A stretch of 64,000 bases of DNA, taken from the NCBI RefSeq assembly GCF_018130065.1, contig NZ_JAFCME010000020.1, positions 1-64,000 of the forward strand. The letters are read 5' to 3'. Below, piece after piece: positions 1-9,913 of the stretch. The DNA comes from Bradyrhizobium sp. AUGA SZCCT0158. Lineage in GTDB: Bacteria > Pseudomonadota > Alphaproteobacteria > Rhizobiales > Xanthobacteraceae. Every line of letters begins with the position of its first letter. Position 1 is the first letter of the stretch. The position numbers were made by a program, and so were the translations under genes. The notes under the pieces were generated by a model that did not search any database, was not told where the DNA came from, and saw only the letters and a program-made list of their open reading frames with translations.

Positions 1-824
1 TCCGTCCGGGAATATCTCGATACCCTGGATGAGGCTGCCTGGGGCGCAGCCAGCGAGACGGTACCGAAGTTCATCTCCAGATCGGATCCGGCCGCGCAAT
101 GGACCGGCGCTCACAAAGGGCATGCCTCGCCGATAACTACCTGATCGACCTGAAGGCGGCGATCATCGTCGATGTCGAGGCGACACGAGCTATCAGGCAG
201 GCCGAGGTCGGTGCGGCACGCACAATGATTGAGCGCACCGAAGATCGCCTTGGGCTCTGTCCCGAGCGCTTGGCCGCCGACAGTGCTTACGGCTCAGCTG
301 AGATGCTGGGGTGGCTGGTTAACGAGCACGCGATCGAGCCGCACATTCCGGTGTTCGACAAGTCGGCCCGCGACGATGGGACGTTCTCCCGCGAAGACTT
401 CGCCTACGATCAGGAACACGATCTCTACATCTGTCCCGCCGGCGAGGTGCTGAGCTCTACCGGAACTCTGGTGAATGATGGGGCAACACTGCTCTACCGC
501 GCCAGCAAGTATGACTGCGATGCTTGCGAACTGAAGCCGCGGTGTTGTCCGAAAATGCCTGCCCGCAAGGTCCCGCGTTCAATCCACGAACAGGCCCGAG
601 ACGTTGCGCGCGACATCTCGAAGACCGATGCCTATGTCAGGTCGCGCCGTGAACGGAAGAAGATCGAAATGCTGTTCGCGCATCTGAAGCGCATCCTGCG
701 CCTCGATCGGCTTAGGCTGAGAGGTCCATTTGGTGCTCAAGACGAGTTCCTGCTGGCTGCCACCGCCCAGAACCTCCGAAAGCTGGCAAAGCTGATCCCG
801 CTGCCCGTCCCAACGCCGGCCTGA
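1..824 (+). pseudogene. IS1182-like transposase, 5' truncated by the window and frameshifted
   Basis: This is the C-terminal half of a DDE transposase of the IS1182 type. The first ~115 bases read in frame 1 (…SDPAAQWTGAHKGHAS, then a stop). The family's continuation (DNYLIDLKAAIIVDVEA…) runs in frame 3 from about base 128. A short indel near 115-128 has therefore broken the gene. The second part keeps a catalytic-type Asp in LAADSAYGSAEML, a Cys-rich patch (YDCDACELKPRCCPK) and the final Glu in KIEMLFAHLKRILRLDRLRLRG, all usual for the family. It ends at a normal stop. The start lies outside the window, and no terminal inverted repeat could be assigned. Confidence 0.8.
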
Positions 825-877
825 GAGCAAACAAACTCACGCGCGCCCTGATTACTTACAACATCCCAAACATTTGA

Positions 878-1093
878 GCCGCCGACTTCTTCAACACAAT
901 CGGCACAAAGCGGACATTCCTACCCCAGTTCCAGTCGGGCACGGCCGGCGAGTTCTCGATGAAAGCCACCTATACGCTGCCGGTCGGGAAGCCACTGAAC
1001 GTCCAGCCGGGTGTCGTGGAAGAAAGTCGCAGTCCTCAGCATGCTCGCCTGTGGTTTGAACTGTGGTTACGAGATAAGAAGCCCGTTAAGTGA
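878..1093 (+). pseudogene. Fragment of an unidentified protein gene
   Basis: A 71-codon open stretch follows an in-frame TGA and reads AADFFNTIGTKRTFLPQFQSG, continuing to …ARLWFELWLRDKKPVK. It has no good start codon at its 5' end. Composition and codon use look protein-like, and the end is an ordinary TGA, so I read it as the C-terminal remnant of a gene cut off upstream, perhaps by the transposon. An internal ATG exists, but starting there would remove half of the reading frame. I do not recognise the family. Confidence 0.35.
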
Positions 1094-1993
1094 TTGAGTT
1101 GACGATAGTTCAAGCGGACAGGTGGGCCGTAGCACCATTTAAGGATATGGGTTCGACGACGTCCGACGTGGTTGATCTCCAGGCCGATGCGCATTGGCCA
1201 TAGATAGCCACTTGGTTAGTCCTTGCGAACACATGTGGCCGTGGGTCACCCCCCGCGAAACATGTGGCGGTACCCCCCCGCAGAGAGACATTCTTACCCG
1301 CTCCATGCGCAACTGCGCCTGATGAATTTTCTGCTCAATATCCCTTGTTTCAGTGGGCAATCCCTCAATGGCGACTGCGCCGAACCCCCGCCACCGAAGC
1401 GCCCCACATTGAATCACAGGAACATCGGTGTTTTTCTCAAAATAGCCCTATGGTTAGTCGGTTACGAGACGCAATTGATGCCTCCGTTTCGGTTCACTAT
1501 TTTAGTTCGGATGCTGATCATCTCCCTAGCTGCGGTTACCCAGAGGGGCTGCGGATCGGCGAGGGGGATAGTGCTGGCGCGTTGAGACGCCTGCCGGGCG
1601 AGAAGGCAAGCGCCTGCGCGAGAGCATCGCCGACAGTGCGTAGGAGACCAGAAGCTGATCGCCGTGGCCTGATCACCCGGGGGAGCGGACGATTGCACAT
1701 TGCACGCCGCGCCGAGAGGCATCTTGACCAGGCACCCTTGCCGGCGCCGAGTCTGCCATCGCGGCGCGCTGGAACCGACTGGGTTTGCAACCGCCCCCCA
1801 GGAGCGACGCTCGCCCTTAGGATCGATGCGCAAGGCCCCCAAGGCCGCGGCGGGCACTTCGATCGCCATAGGGGTATGGGGGGATCGAACACACCCGACT
1901 GCAGGGGCGATGGAAGCCGAGGGCAGGGGCGATAGCAGGGCGATAGCATACCCGATGGAAGCGATGGAAGACCGGTGGCAGGGCGATGGAAGG
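1094..1993. other. Non-coding or decayed stretch of the island
   Basis: No convincing gene was found in these 900 bases. Long open frames exist on both strands (1264-1935 plus, 1462-2085 minus), but their Arg/Pro/Ala-rich translations resemble nothing I know. The last ~155 bases (from about 1838) resemble the sequence downstream of the RepA-like gene at 16015-16127. Near 1230-1290 the word ACATGTGG occurs twice, each time close to a run of C. Function unknown. Confidence 0.4.
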
Positions 1994-2136
1994 TCACTGC
2001 AGCACCCGTGCAACGTGTTTAACTCGCTTCGAAGGCGGCTGGTCTCAACGGTCTTGATCTTGCCGGCGGTGTAACGGCGTCCCATCGCTGCGCAGAATGC
2101 CTGACTTCACTCCGTTTGCATCCGGGTTTTCCCTCG
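1994..2136 (-). pseudogene. Decayed 3' end of a second RepA-like ATPase gene
   Basis: The minus strand here matches the 3' end of the RepA-like gene at 16128-16270 closely. Shared peptides include NPDANGVKSG and AGKIKTVET, and the SKRVKH coding region and stop codon are also recognisable. A one-base deletion in the GACCGGTCCGCC region and another indel around 2075-2090 put these pieces in different frames, so no product can be made. Homology continues downstream of the stop to about 1838 (AAGGCCGCGGCGGG and GCCATAGGGGTA are shared) but fades upstream of 2136. It is probably the end of an older or duplicated island of the same type. Confidence 0.75.
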
Positions 2137-3068
2137 ATGTCCGTTTTGACTGACGAATTCGCGCGGGTGGACAATTGCCGCGCCGCCCTGGAGCGTTCTG
2201 CGGTCGCTCCGCTCTAGACCCAAGGACATCCCGGCAGCCACCGGCATAAAGGGCGATTTGATCGACCTGGACGGCCATATTCGGCACCGCGTTGACTACG
2301 CGTCCGCTCAATCCCGTTAATTAATTTCGGCCTGACAGGCTTCAACCACCCGTTCGCGGGTCCGATATTCGTCCGTGCCCTGGGCGGCCAGCACCGAGGA
2401 GACGCATGTGCTGGGAGCGCAGCGTCTACTCTCGATCCGCCGTTGATGTTCCGAGCGGGTTTCAATTTTAAGAAAGGAAGCCTTTAGGCGTTCTCGTACT
2501 TCTGCTTGATGGCTCGACGGCCGACCTGCCAGTTTTTTAGCGGTGATGTGGTGCGGCCCTCCTGAATCGCCTCAATGGTGTTGGCGGTCTCCAGCAGTTT
2601 TCGCGCTGCGGACCTCTCCCGTGTGAAGGGAAAAATGGGTCCCATTGCGCAAAGAACGTCATTTTTGACTATAGCGTTTGGCCGAAATTCCGAAAATAGT
2701 CGGATCAACGAGTTAGCAGTTACCCCACCGTTACCCCAAGCCTGGGTGGTTACCTAGGGGCCTGAATGGCACGGTAAAAGCCCGGCCCGCTCGTGCGTTT
2801 ATGGCTATGGACGATCAGGCGTCGCGCCCGGGCAGGCTTCCTGGAAAGGAGAGCCAAAGGCGTGTGGGGCCGGGGGCCTCTCCGAGCGATGAATTACATG
2901 TCCAAAATATCGAGCAAAAATTTTAGTTGCTATGATATTTGGCTGCATCAGCCCACCACCTAGCGGCGGACGCTGCGCTTGCGCCCTTGGCTTGGTGTTG
3001 TTTCCCTTTGTATTCGCCGGAAGCGATCCACACCGTCTTGGACTTCTGGTGGACGTCGATTTCCCCGG
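2137..3068. other. Gene-poor island stretch
   Basis: No intact gene was found. A minus-strand frame ending at 2484 contains a plausible protein tail (AARKLLETANTIEAIQEGR) but has no family I can name and no clear start. Bases 2610-2631 hold a 22-base sequence repeated at 15965-15986, described separately. A run of A/T-rich sequence lies near 2900-2945. Confidence 0.35.
2610..2631 (-). repeat. 22-bp direct repeat, left copy (tRNA-Val anticodon-arm-like)
   Basis: The 22 bases GGACCTCTCCCGTGTGAAGGGA recur at 15965-15986 with one mismatch and in the same orientation. On the minus strand the core reads CCCTTCACACGGG, which has the shape of a tRNA anticodon arm with a CAC (valine) anticodon, followed by AGGTCC, typical of a variable loop. 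The rest of a tRNA is not recognisable. It could be a worn attachment-site remnant. The repeat itself is directly visible; the tRNA reading is inference. Confidence 0.4.
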
Positions 3069-3229
3069 TCACTCCACACCACAACAACCATCTTCATTTC
3101 GGCTTCCCCTCGGCGTCGCCACGGCCTTGAACGCGTCCCGCATCCGTGTCTATCCGCCCCGGCGACGTCGGCGGCGTTTAAGAACCCCTTGGACTGTTCG
3201 GGGTCCTTTGGTCTCTTTTTCGTCGGCAT
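3069..3229 (-). pseudogene. Small conserved-type protein gene, frameshifted
   Basis: An ATG at 3229 opens MPTKKRPKDPEQSKGFLNAA, the start of a type of short basic protein that I recall from rhizobial islands (roughly, …DPEQSKRFIEAA…). The expected continuation (RMRDAFKAVATPRGSR…) is present in the next frame and ends at 3069. The span is 161 bases, not a multiple of three, which fits one frameshift around the GADRH codons. Function unknown in any case. Confidence 0.45.
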
Positions 3230-3539
3230 GCCTTGGTCGTGTTGGAGCACCGATTGCCGGCGGCTGACTGCGGCGCCAGTCTGAGCCGCGTAGCCGACGG
3301 CCTGACGCACGTTATGCTCAACCAGAGTGAAGTCGTGATCACTGCTATCAAGGGTGGAAGCGGCTGCGAGTGCGCACTCGACAAATTTCATACTTTTGCT
3401 GTTTGGGTAAATCGCAGCGAATCTCGCTAAGCTGGCGCCGCGAAAGATCGGCAAGGCGTTAAGAGGATTCTCAGCCGCCCATGGTAGTGCCCGCAAGGCA
3501 GAACGAACCGCAATCACTGTTGACCATTGAAGCGGGTGA

Positions 3540-4190
3540 TCAATCGACCAAGTGCCAATTCTGATCTCGACTGTGGGGCCACTGACACTAAGTCTTTTTC
3601 CGCACCGGCATCCGCCCGCCCCTGGGCTGGCGATCGTGTGGTTATAGCGATCGGCCGAGTCCGGTCCTTCCAGCGCCCGGTGCGTGTCAGGCCGTAGGAG
3701 TCGAGATTGCCGTAGCGCGTCATCCAGGTCCCGTAAGTGTGACAGAACAGACGGAACGCGCTGGCGACGCAGGAATGAAATGCCGGCGCGGTGCATGGCA
3801 AGCGCCAGCAGGTCATACAGCCGGCCGCCCTTGCAAAACCCGAACAGCTTTCATCCGCGCGTCGATCGAAAAACTTCACGCCGGCGTCGCGCCGCGGCCG
3901 GCCGGCCGAGCCGTTCATCAATGGCGTGCCGGCAGCCTTGCTGGGACGCGCCATGCGGGCTGGTTGATCGGAAGGCCTTGACCACGACCGACGGCAGGTG
4001 AACCGGGCGGGCTCTCCGTTCTCCGTATCGCGTGTAGAGCAAAGCCTGATCGAGTTTCAGGTCGCGGAGGCGCGCTCGCAGCGGATCGCTGAGCCGCATG
4101 CCGGCGTAAAGCAGCACCAGGCCGAACTCGGCTCGATCGCGTATGCCTTCTCGATGCGCCCGCAAGGCGCAGCGCGAGCTGGCGGGCATC
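3540..4190 (-). pseudogene. Tyrosine recombinase (phage-type integrase), multiply frameshifted
   Basis: Three minus-strand frames together spell the catalytic half of a tyrosine recombinase. FGLVLLYAGMRLSDPL with ARPVHLPSVVVKAF gives the first Arg region. The HTYGTWMTRYGNLDSYGL segment with TRTGRWK is the H-x-x-R/W region. GPDSADRYNHTIAS carries the nucleophile Tyr context. The pieces lie in consecutive order but different frames, so at least two indels separate them and no active enzyme can be made. The N-terminal DNA-binding half is missing: the remnant abuts a DNA ligase fragment. Confidence 0.65.
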
Positions 4191-4440
4191 GGCCGCCGTG
4201 GATCTTGATCTGTGCGCCGGCTGTTTCCGGTTCTTGACCTTGATCCAGTCGCAGGTTCGGGGCCGGTAGCGCCGCTCGCGGTGCTTTGAGACCAGATCTT
4301 CAAGCCCCATACGGCAGGCGCCTTCGAACAGCCCGGGCCGATCTCGCCGGCCTCATGCGGGGTAACAAAGATGCCCTCCGGAGCACCTCGCTGCCCTCGG
4401 CGCTGATGCGGCGCTCGAGGCGGCCGATCGTCACCGGAGG
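4191..4440 (-). pseudogene. C-terminal fragment of an ATP-dependent DNA ligase
   Basis: The minus strand carries GIFVTPHEAGEIGPG and then, after a frameshift, LFEGACRMGLEDLVSKHRER followed by YRPRTCDWIKVKNRKQPAH. This corresponds to the nucleotidyltransferase end of LigD-like or short ATP-dependent DNA ligases (typical GLEGIVSK…WIKVKN). Only this small piece is present. It is followed immediately by the recombinase remnant, so two unrelated gene fragments have been joined here. Confidence 0.6.
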
Positions 4441-4775
4441 GTTAAGCGCTGCCGCCGAGTAGCAAAATGGTTTCGCCGGCTGTTTGGTCTGCGTAATTGA
4501 AGTCGTGACCGCTAAGGCAGCGCCGAACAACAGCGGGATCCACGCTGCTGCGGCCGATCGAGAGCAAGAAGGATGGGGCGGAACGAGAGTTGCGCCATCT
4601 CCTTCACGAAGGCTTTGCGATTCGCGCGTCGAGCACTGCGGGAACCAGCTAGTTCGGCTAACGGTATGATGATATGGGTTGCTGTTAAAGTTCTAGCATT
4701 TCAGTTTTAATTAGTTGCTAAAAGTTTGGACCTGCCATACGGTCGCGGCTTCTTCGTTCACCCCAGGAGCAAGCA
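4441..4775. other. No gene seen
   Basis: Open frames on both strands are short and unlike known proteins. An A/T-rich segment from about 4670 to 4730 may hold the promoter of the gene that starts at 4776. A GGAG in CCCAGGAGCAAGCAATG is its likely ribosome site. Confidence 0.35.
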
Positions 4776-5147
4776 ATGCAGATTACGGCGGCAGGTTGGG
4801 CTCGGAATCATGGAGCCGTCACGGTCGTAGAAGTTGATCTCACCAGCGTCGAAGCGACTGAAGGACCATTCACATACGGACCGTCCAGTCCGGTGCTTGG
4901 GCTGGGCAAGGGCTGGTCGAAGAACATCCGGCAGGTGGTCCTCAACTGCTTCGCCTCGATGAAATTCACCGGCGACTACGGCTTGAAGGTCACAATTGAA
5001 AAAGAGGAGATCGCAAGGCTGTACCGCCTGACGCATCAAGCTGAGATTGCCGACGCTCAGAGAAGGATCGAAGCACTGCAAAGTGTGATCGAACTATTCG
5101 CGGAGCCCACGCCGGAGTCGCCAGCCGCGGTGAGCGCAAGGGCATAG
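4776..5147 (+). CDS. Hypothetical protein, 123 residues
   Basis: An intact frame starts at an ATG with AGGAG about 7 bases upstream. The protein begins MQITAAGWARNHGAVTVVEV. It has no signal peptide or membrane segment. Its C-terminal third (IEKEEIARLYRLTHQAEIAD, then RRIEALQSVIELF) is predicted helical and possibly coiled-coil. I do not recognise the family. It is the only apparently intact gene in the left 6 kb of the island, between a recombinase graveyard and a broken serine recombinase. Confidence 0.55.
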   Translation: MQITAAGWARNHGAVTVVEVDLTSVEATEGPFTYGPSSPVLGLGKGWSKNIRQVVLNCFASMKFTGDYGLKVTIEKEEIARLYRLTHQAEIADAQRRIEALQSVIELFAEPTPESPAAVSARA

Positions 5148-5351
5148 AACGGCGCATCTGAAACGTAGTGCTCCCTGCTGTGGTCCGCGTGGGATGGCGT
5201 AATGGCCTTTTGCAAGTTCGAAATTTGAAGCAGCCTCGCCACCGGGTGCGGCAGTCTTAGAGATTTTCATTGCAGGAGAGTGCAAATGCTGTTTCAATTT
5301 CTGAGGATTAGATACTGCAGTGCCAAGTAACCAATTGATAGAAAACGAGTA

Positions 5352-6035
5352 ATGAAGAAGGCGGGTGTCATATCTTCGGACATCAAGTGCCGCGAACGTT
5401 GGCGCGGACAAGGACAGTGACACGCGACAGCGATTGCCATTGACGCTTCCGCCCAGCGAGAGAAGCTGCAGATTGTCCAAGAGTTCTACGATGCTGATGT
5501 GAGCGGGGCCGATCCGATCGAGAGCCGGCCCGGGTTCGCTGCGTTGCTGGATCGCATCGAAACAAAGCGGTGTTCGAATAGTGCTGGTCGAGGATACGTC
5601 TCGATTCGCCCGGCAATTGATCGTCCAAGAAGCTGGGATCATCGCGCTTTTGAGCGGGGGGTCCGAGTGCTTACTGCATCGGCGATGACCTCACCGCCAC
5701 GGATGTCCGTTCAAAGTTGCCATGCGCCAGATCGCTGGCGTCTTTGCTCAACTTGAGAAGGCGAGGCTGGTAGGCAAGCTGAAGGCCGCGCGCGACCGCA
5801 AGCGGGCCACGGGCGTGAAGGTGGAAGGTCGAAAAAATTACGCCGAAATTGATGCAAGGGACCACAATGGTCAAATGCTGACGCTCGCACGAAAACTTCG
5901 CCGCAAGTCGCCGAAGGGGGCCGTCGGTCCTTGCGGGCGATCGCTGCTGAACTGGCGAAGGCGGTATTTAAGAGCGGAACCGGAAAACCTTATGCCGCGA
6001 CAGCCGTCGCTCGTATGCTCAGGGTAAGCCGGTGA
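5352..6035 (+). pseudogene. Serine recombinase (resolvase/invertase family), multiply frameshifted
   Basis: The gene starts MKKAGV and, across changing frames, contains AQREKLQIVQEFYDADVSGA, then RIVLVEDTSRFARQLIVQEA, then MRQIAGVFAQLEKARLVGKL, KSPKGAV, and finally AATAVARMLRVSR and a stop at 6035. This is the usual order for a small serine recombinase: resolvase domain, the E-helix motif that includes EKARLVGKLK, and a recombinase tail with a final helix-turn-helix. At least four frame changes and one premature stop rule out function. The usual N-terminal YxRVS(T) catalytic serine segment is not readable. Confidence 0.75.
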
Positions 6036-6149
6036 AAGATCGGCCAAGCAAGCGCCAGCGCTCCCGAAAAGCTATGCTAAAGAGGTACACAATTCCGGGT
6101 TGCCAGCGCACATGCACATGATGCTAGTTACCGGTTAGGGGAAAATACA

Positions 6150-7985
6150 ATGAATCATCAAACGTTGTCTGCCTTCATATGGTCTGTCGCGGACCTGTTG
6201 CGGGGTGACTACAAACCGGCTGATTATGGCAAGGTCATCCTGCCCTTCACGGTGCTACGGCGGCTGGATTGTGTGTTGGCGTCCACTAAGGTCGAGGTGC
6301 TTGCGGAGTTCGAGCAGCGCACGAAGGCGGGGCTGAACCCCGAGCCATTCCTGAAGCGCAAGGCCAAGCAGAGTTTCTTCAACACCTCACCGATGGACTT
6401 GAAGAAGTTGCTGGGCGATCCGGCCAACGTAGGGCCGAATCTCCTATCCTATCTGCAGAACTTTTCGACCGAGGTGCGGGACATCTTCGAGCGCTTCGAG
6501 TTCGCCAGTCAGGTAGACAAGCTGGCCAAGGCCAAACTGTTGTTCTTGGTAACCGAGAAATTCGCAGGGATCGACCTTCACCCCGTTCGCGTTTCCAACA
6601 GCCAAATGGGCTCGGTGTTTGAGGAACTGATCCGGAAGTTCGCCGAGGCCTCAAATGAGACTGCTGGTGATCACTTCACTCCTCGCGACGTGATCCGTCT
6701 GATGGTCGACCTTCTGTTCATCGAGGACGATGACGCGCTCTCCAAGCCCGGTGTGGTGCGGACCATTTATGATCCCACCGCCGGTACGGGCGGCATGCTT
6801 TCTGTGGCCGAAGAACACCTTAAGACCGGTTCGAAGGACGTGCAGCTCACTATGTTCGGCCAGGAGTTGAACCCGGAGTCATATGCGATCTGCAAGGCCG
6901 ACATGCTGATCAAGGGCCAAGATGTATCCAACATTGCTTTCGGCAACACGCTTTCCGAGGATGGCCACACGGGGCGTACTTTCGATTACATGTTGGCCAA
7001 CCCACCGTTCGGTGTGGAGTGGAAGAAGGTTGAAAAGGCGGTCCGCGACGAGCACGAGCAGAAGGGTTTCGCTGGCCGGTTTGGGCCAGGTTTGCCTCGG
7101 GTTTCCGACGGCTCCCTCCTATTTCTGATGCACATGTTGGCGAAGATGCGTCCGGCCACCGAGGGAGGCTGCCGGTTCGGCATTGTGCTCAACGGTTCGC
7201 CCCTGTTTACCGGTGGCGCTGGCTCGGGCGAGAGCGAGATTCGCCGCTATCTGCTGGAACATGATCTCGTGGAGACTATCGTGGCGCTTCCCACGGATAT
7301 GTTCTTCAACACCGGCATCGCTACCTACGTATGGGTTGTGACGAACCGAAAGTTGCCGCACCGGCGTGGCATGCTGCAACTAATCGATGGTTCGGGCTTC
7401 GGACGCAAGATGCGCAAGTCTTTGGGCTCCAAGCGCAAGTTCCTGTCCGAAGAAAGTATTGCAGAAATCACCCGCCTGTTCGGTCGATTCGAGATCGCCG
7501 AGGTCGCCGTCGTGTTAGGCGCTGACGGCAAGGAGATTGCGCGTGTGGCCGTCCACGAAAGCGAGAAGCCACCGGAAGCGCCTGAAGGAGGCAAGGTCAA
7601 GCTCGCGCCATTGTCGCGCATCCTGCCTATTACCGCCTTCGGATATCGCACCATCACGGTCGAGCGGCCCTTAAAGGATGAGCATGGGCGGCCCATGTTG
7701 GCCGAACGCGGCAAGAACAAGGGCAAGCCTCAGTCGGACACGGCCTTGCGCGATACGGAAAACGTACCGTTACTGGAGGACATCCAAACTTACTTTGCGC
7801 GCGAGGTTCTACCGCACGCGCCCGATGCCTGGATCGATGCCGATAAGACCAAGGTCGGCTATGAGATCCCTTTCAACCGCCTCTTCTACGTTTTCGAGCC
7901 ACCCCGGCCGCTGGAGGAAATCGACGCCGACCTCAAGGCTGTTACCGATAGCATCAAGGGCAGGATCGCGGAGCTAGCAGCGTGA
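6150..7985 (+). CDS. hsdM: Type I restriction-modification DNA methyltransferase subunit HsdM
   Basis: HsdM transfers methyl groups from S-adenosylmethionine to adenine in the site chosen by HsdS, and is part of the HsdR2M2S nuclease complex. The 611-residue product has the helical HsdM N-domain (about 1-140), the SAM-binding motif DPTAGTGGM at 208-216 and the N6-adenine methylase motif NPPF at 284-287. Upstream, AGGGGAAAATACA precedes the ATG. Its stop overlaps the GTG start of hsdS (GTGA). The C-terminal ~130 residues are longer than in the shortest homologues but usual for this subfamily. The gene appears intact, in contrast to the decayed DNA to its left. Confidence 0.95.
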   Translation: MNHQTLSAFIWSVADLLRGDYKPADYGKVILPFTVLRRLDCVLASTKVEVLAEFEQRTKAGLNPEPFLKRKAKQSFFNTSPMDLKKLLGDPANVGPNLLSYLQNFSTEVRDIFERFEFASQVDKLAKAKLLFLVTEKFAGIDLHPVRVSNSQMGSVFEELIRKFAEASNETAGDHFTPRDVIRLMVDLLFIEDDDALSKPGVVRTIYDPTAGTGGMLSVAEEHLKTGSKDVQLTMFGQELNPESYAICKADMLIKGQDVSNIAFGNTLSEDGHTGRTFDYMLANPPFGVEWKKVEKAVRDEHEQKGFAGRFGPGLPRVSDGSLLFLMHMLAKMRPATEGGCRFGIVLNGSPLFTGGAGSGESEIRRYLLEHDLVETIVALPTDMFFNTGIATYVWVVTNRKLPHRRGMLQLIDGSGFGRKMRKSLGSKRKFLSEESIAEITRLFGRFEIAEVAVVLGADGKEIARVAVHESEKPPEAPEGGKVKLAPLSRILPITAFGYRTITVERPLKDEHGRPMLAERGKNKGKPQSDTALRDTENVPLLEDIQTYFAREVLPHAPDAWIDADKTKVGYEIPFNRLFYVFEPPRPLEEIDADLKAVTDSIKGRIAELAA

Positions 7986-9913
7986 GCATCCGGCGCTATG
8001 ATAGTTACCGCGAGAGCGGCGTGGAGTGGATAAGAACCGTGCCCACGCATTGGGAAGTCAAACCGCTTCTTGCCGTTGCAGCCGAATGTAATCGCCCGAA
8101 CCGGGGGATGATCGAGAACAATTTGTTGTCCCTTAGTTATGGCCGAGTTGTTCGCAAGGACATCAATGAAAACGACGGCCTTCTGCCCGAGTCGTTTGAG
8201 ACTTATCAAATTGTTGAACCAAACGACATCGTTTGGCGCCTCACGGACCTTCAGAATGACAAGCGCAGCTTAAGGACGGCCTTGGTTGGAGAGACGGGGA
8301 TTATTACGTCCGCCTATCTCGCTACCGCGCCCACCGGTATCGACCCTCGCTACCTAAGCTACTTGCTTCGAGCCTACGATCTTCAGAAGGTCTTCTATTC
8401 GATGGGAGGTGGTTTACGTCAGGGGATGAGGTTCTCTGATGTGAAGCGCCTGCCGATACTATTGCCATCTGAGCGAGAACAGGTCGCAATTTCCGATTTT
8501 CTTGATCGCGAGACGGCCAAGATTGATGCGTTGGTCGAGGAGCAGCAGCGGTTGATCGGACTACTTGAGGAGAAACGCGAAATCGTCAACTCCCACGGCG
8601 TCACTAAGGGTCTTAACCCAGCCGCCCTCATGAAGAACGCCGGCGCCGAATGGCTCGGCGATGTGCCGGCTCATTGGAGAGTGGTGGCACTGAAGCGCCT
8701 CATTCCGAGGGGCGTGTCCATTTCCTACGGCATAGTCCAGCCCGGCGAAGCTCAAGACGAAGGCGTGCCGTTTGTCCAAACGAGCAATATGAGCGATGAA
8801 GACTTTGCCATCGCCAACCTACAAAAGACAACGCCTGAAATTGCCGCGATGTACCCTCGGTCGTGCCTCGCTGGTGGCGAGGTAATATTAGGCATTCGCG
8901 CGTCAATTGGAGCGTGCCATGTGGTTCCTGATCTTTTAAAGGGATGCAACTTATCGCGCGGAGTTGCACGAATCGAATGCGACTCCAGCATGCTGAGCGA
9001 ATACTTGGTCCTTTACCTAAGATCCGCCAACGTTGCCCGCTACTGGGGCCTTGCTAGGCAAGGGACAACGTTCAACGAGGTTTCCATTGAAACTGTTCGA
9101 AATGCACTAGTGACGGTGCCGCCTAAGGATGAACAAGAACAAATAGTCTCAGTAGTTACTGCCCAACTTCGGCAATTTACTTCCATACTTAACGAAGCCA
9201 AGCGGACAATAGAGCTCCTAATGGAGCGCCGTGCCGCTCTGGTCTCAGCCGCAGTAACTGGAAAGATCCAAGTGTGCGGGGTCTTTGCACCGGCCTCGCC
9301 AAAGCTCGACCGCAAAAGACTAAGACTCATTGTCGGCGCGACAATCATTGAAGCTCTCGCCGGTAAGCCGAACTCGGGTCGAGTCAAGTCACATAAGATC
9401 GTCTATCTAACTCAAGCTCATGCAGGCGTGCACGAATTGGAAGGCGCTTATCTACGACAAGCTGCAGGGCCTCTCGATGTGAATCTGCTCGATGAGATCG
9501 AAGCTGAGGTTCAGAACGCGGGCCACGTCTCGATTGAACAGCCCAAGGGTAGCGGCAGCCAGGTTACCTACAAGATTTGTGGGAAACGCGGGCACTTTCG
9601 AGGTGAGCTCGATGCCGCGCTAGGGTGTCGCGCTGACATTCTCGATAAGCTTATAGCGGACCTGGGCGACCTCGATACTAGGCACGTCGAGGCTGTCGCC
9701 ACGCTGTATGCTGTCTGGAATGATGCGCTTCTCGATGGTGAAATTCCGAGCGATGACATCATTGTTTCCGGGTTCCTCAATGAATGGCATCCTGAGAAGC
9801 GAGAGAGGTTCGTGGCGGGCGAACTGCATACCTGGCTAGATTGGATGCGTCGGCATGGGCTCGTTCCGCAGGGCCGAGGCTCAAGGACCACAACAGGACG
9901 GCTATTCGCGTGA
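7982..9913 (+). CDS. hsdS: Type I restriction-modification specificity subunit HsdS with an extra C-terminal domain
   Basis: HsdS picks the DNA target for both methylation and cleavage. The start is a GTG overlapping the hsdM stop. Target recognition domain 1 covers about 1-150 (after WIRTVPTHWEVKPL), with a helical spacer at 160-210 (FLDRETAKIDALVEEQQRLI). TRD2 begins at WLGDVPAHWRVVAL and runs to about 395, followed by a second spacer (ILNEAKRTIELLMERRAALV). Normal HsdS would end near 435; this one has ~200 further residues with KIVYLTQAHAGVHELEGAYL, LRQAAGPLD and TRHVEAVATLYAVWNDALLD. That part loosely recalls DUF4065/SocA (Panacea)-type domains, which is inference. It overlaps hsdR by 4 bases. 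Confidence 0.93.
   Translation: MSIRRYDSYRESGVEWIRTVPTHWEVKPLLAVAAECNRPNRGMIENNLLSLSYGRVVRKDINENDGLLPESFETYQIVEPNDIVWRLTDLQNDKRSLRTALVGETGIITSAYLATAPTGIDPRYLSYLLRAYDLQKVFYSMGGGLRQGMRFSDVKRLPILLPSEREQVAISDFLDRETAKIDALVEEQQRLIGLLEEKREIVNSHGVTKGLNPAALMKNAGAEWLGDVPAHWRVVALKRLIPRGVSISYGIVQPGEAQDEGVPFVQTSNMSDEDFAIANLQKTTPEIAAMYPRSCLAGGEVILGIRASIGACHVVPDLLKGCNLSRGVARIECDSSMLSEYLVLYLRSANVARYWGLARQGTTFNEVSIETVRNALVTVPPKDEQEQIVSVVTAQLRQFTSILNEAKRTIELLMERRAALVSAAVTGKIQVCGVFAPASPKLDRKRLRLIVGATIIEALAGKPNSGRVKSHKIVYLTQAHAGVHELEGAYLRQAAGPLDVNLLDEIEAEVQNAGHVSIEQPKGSGSQVTYKICGKRGHFRGELDAALGCRADILDKLIADLGDLDTRHVEAVATLYAVWNDALLDGEIPSDDIIVSGFLNEWHPEKRERFVAGELHTWLDWMRRHGLVPQGRGSRTTTGRLFA

Noticed and set aside
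2960..3796. 278-codon minus-strand frame as one gene
   Set aside because: It passes through the tail of the broken recombinase and the start of another broken small gene. The apparent continuity is accidental.
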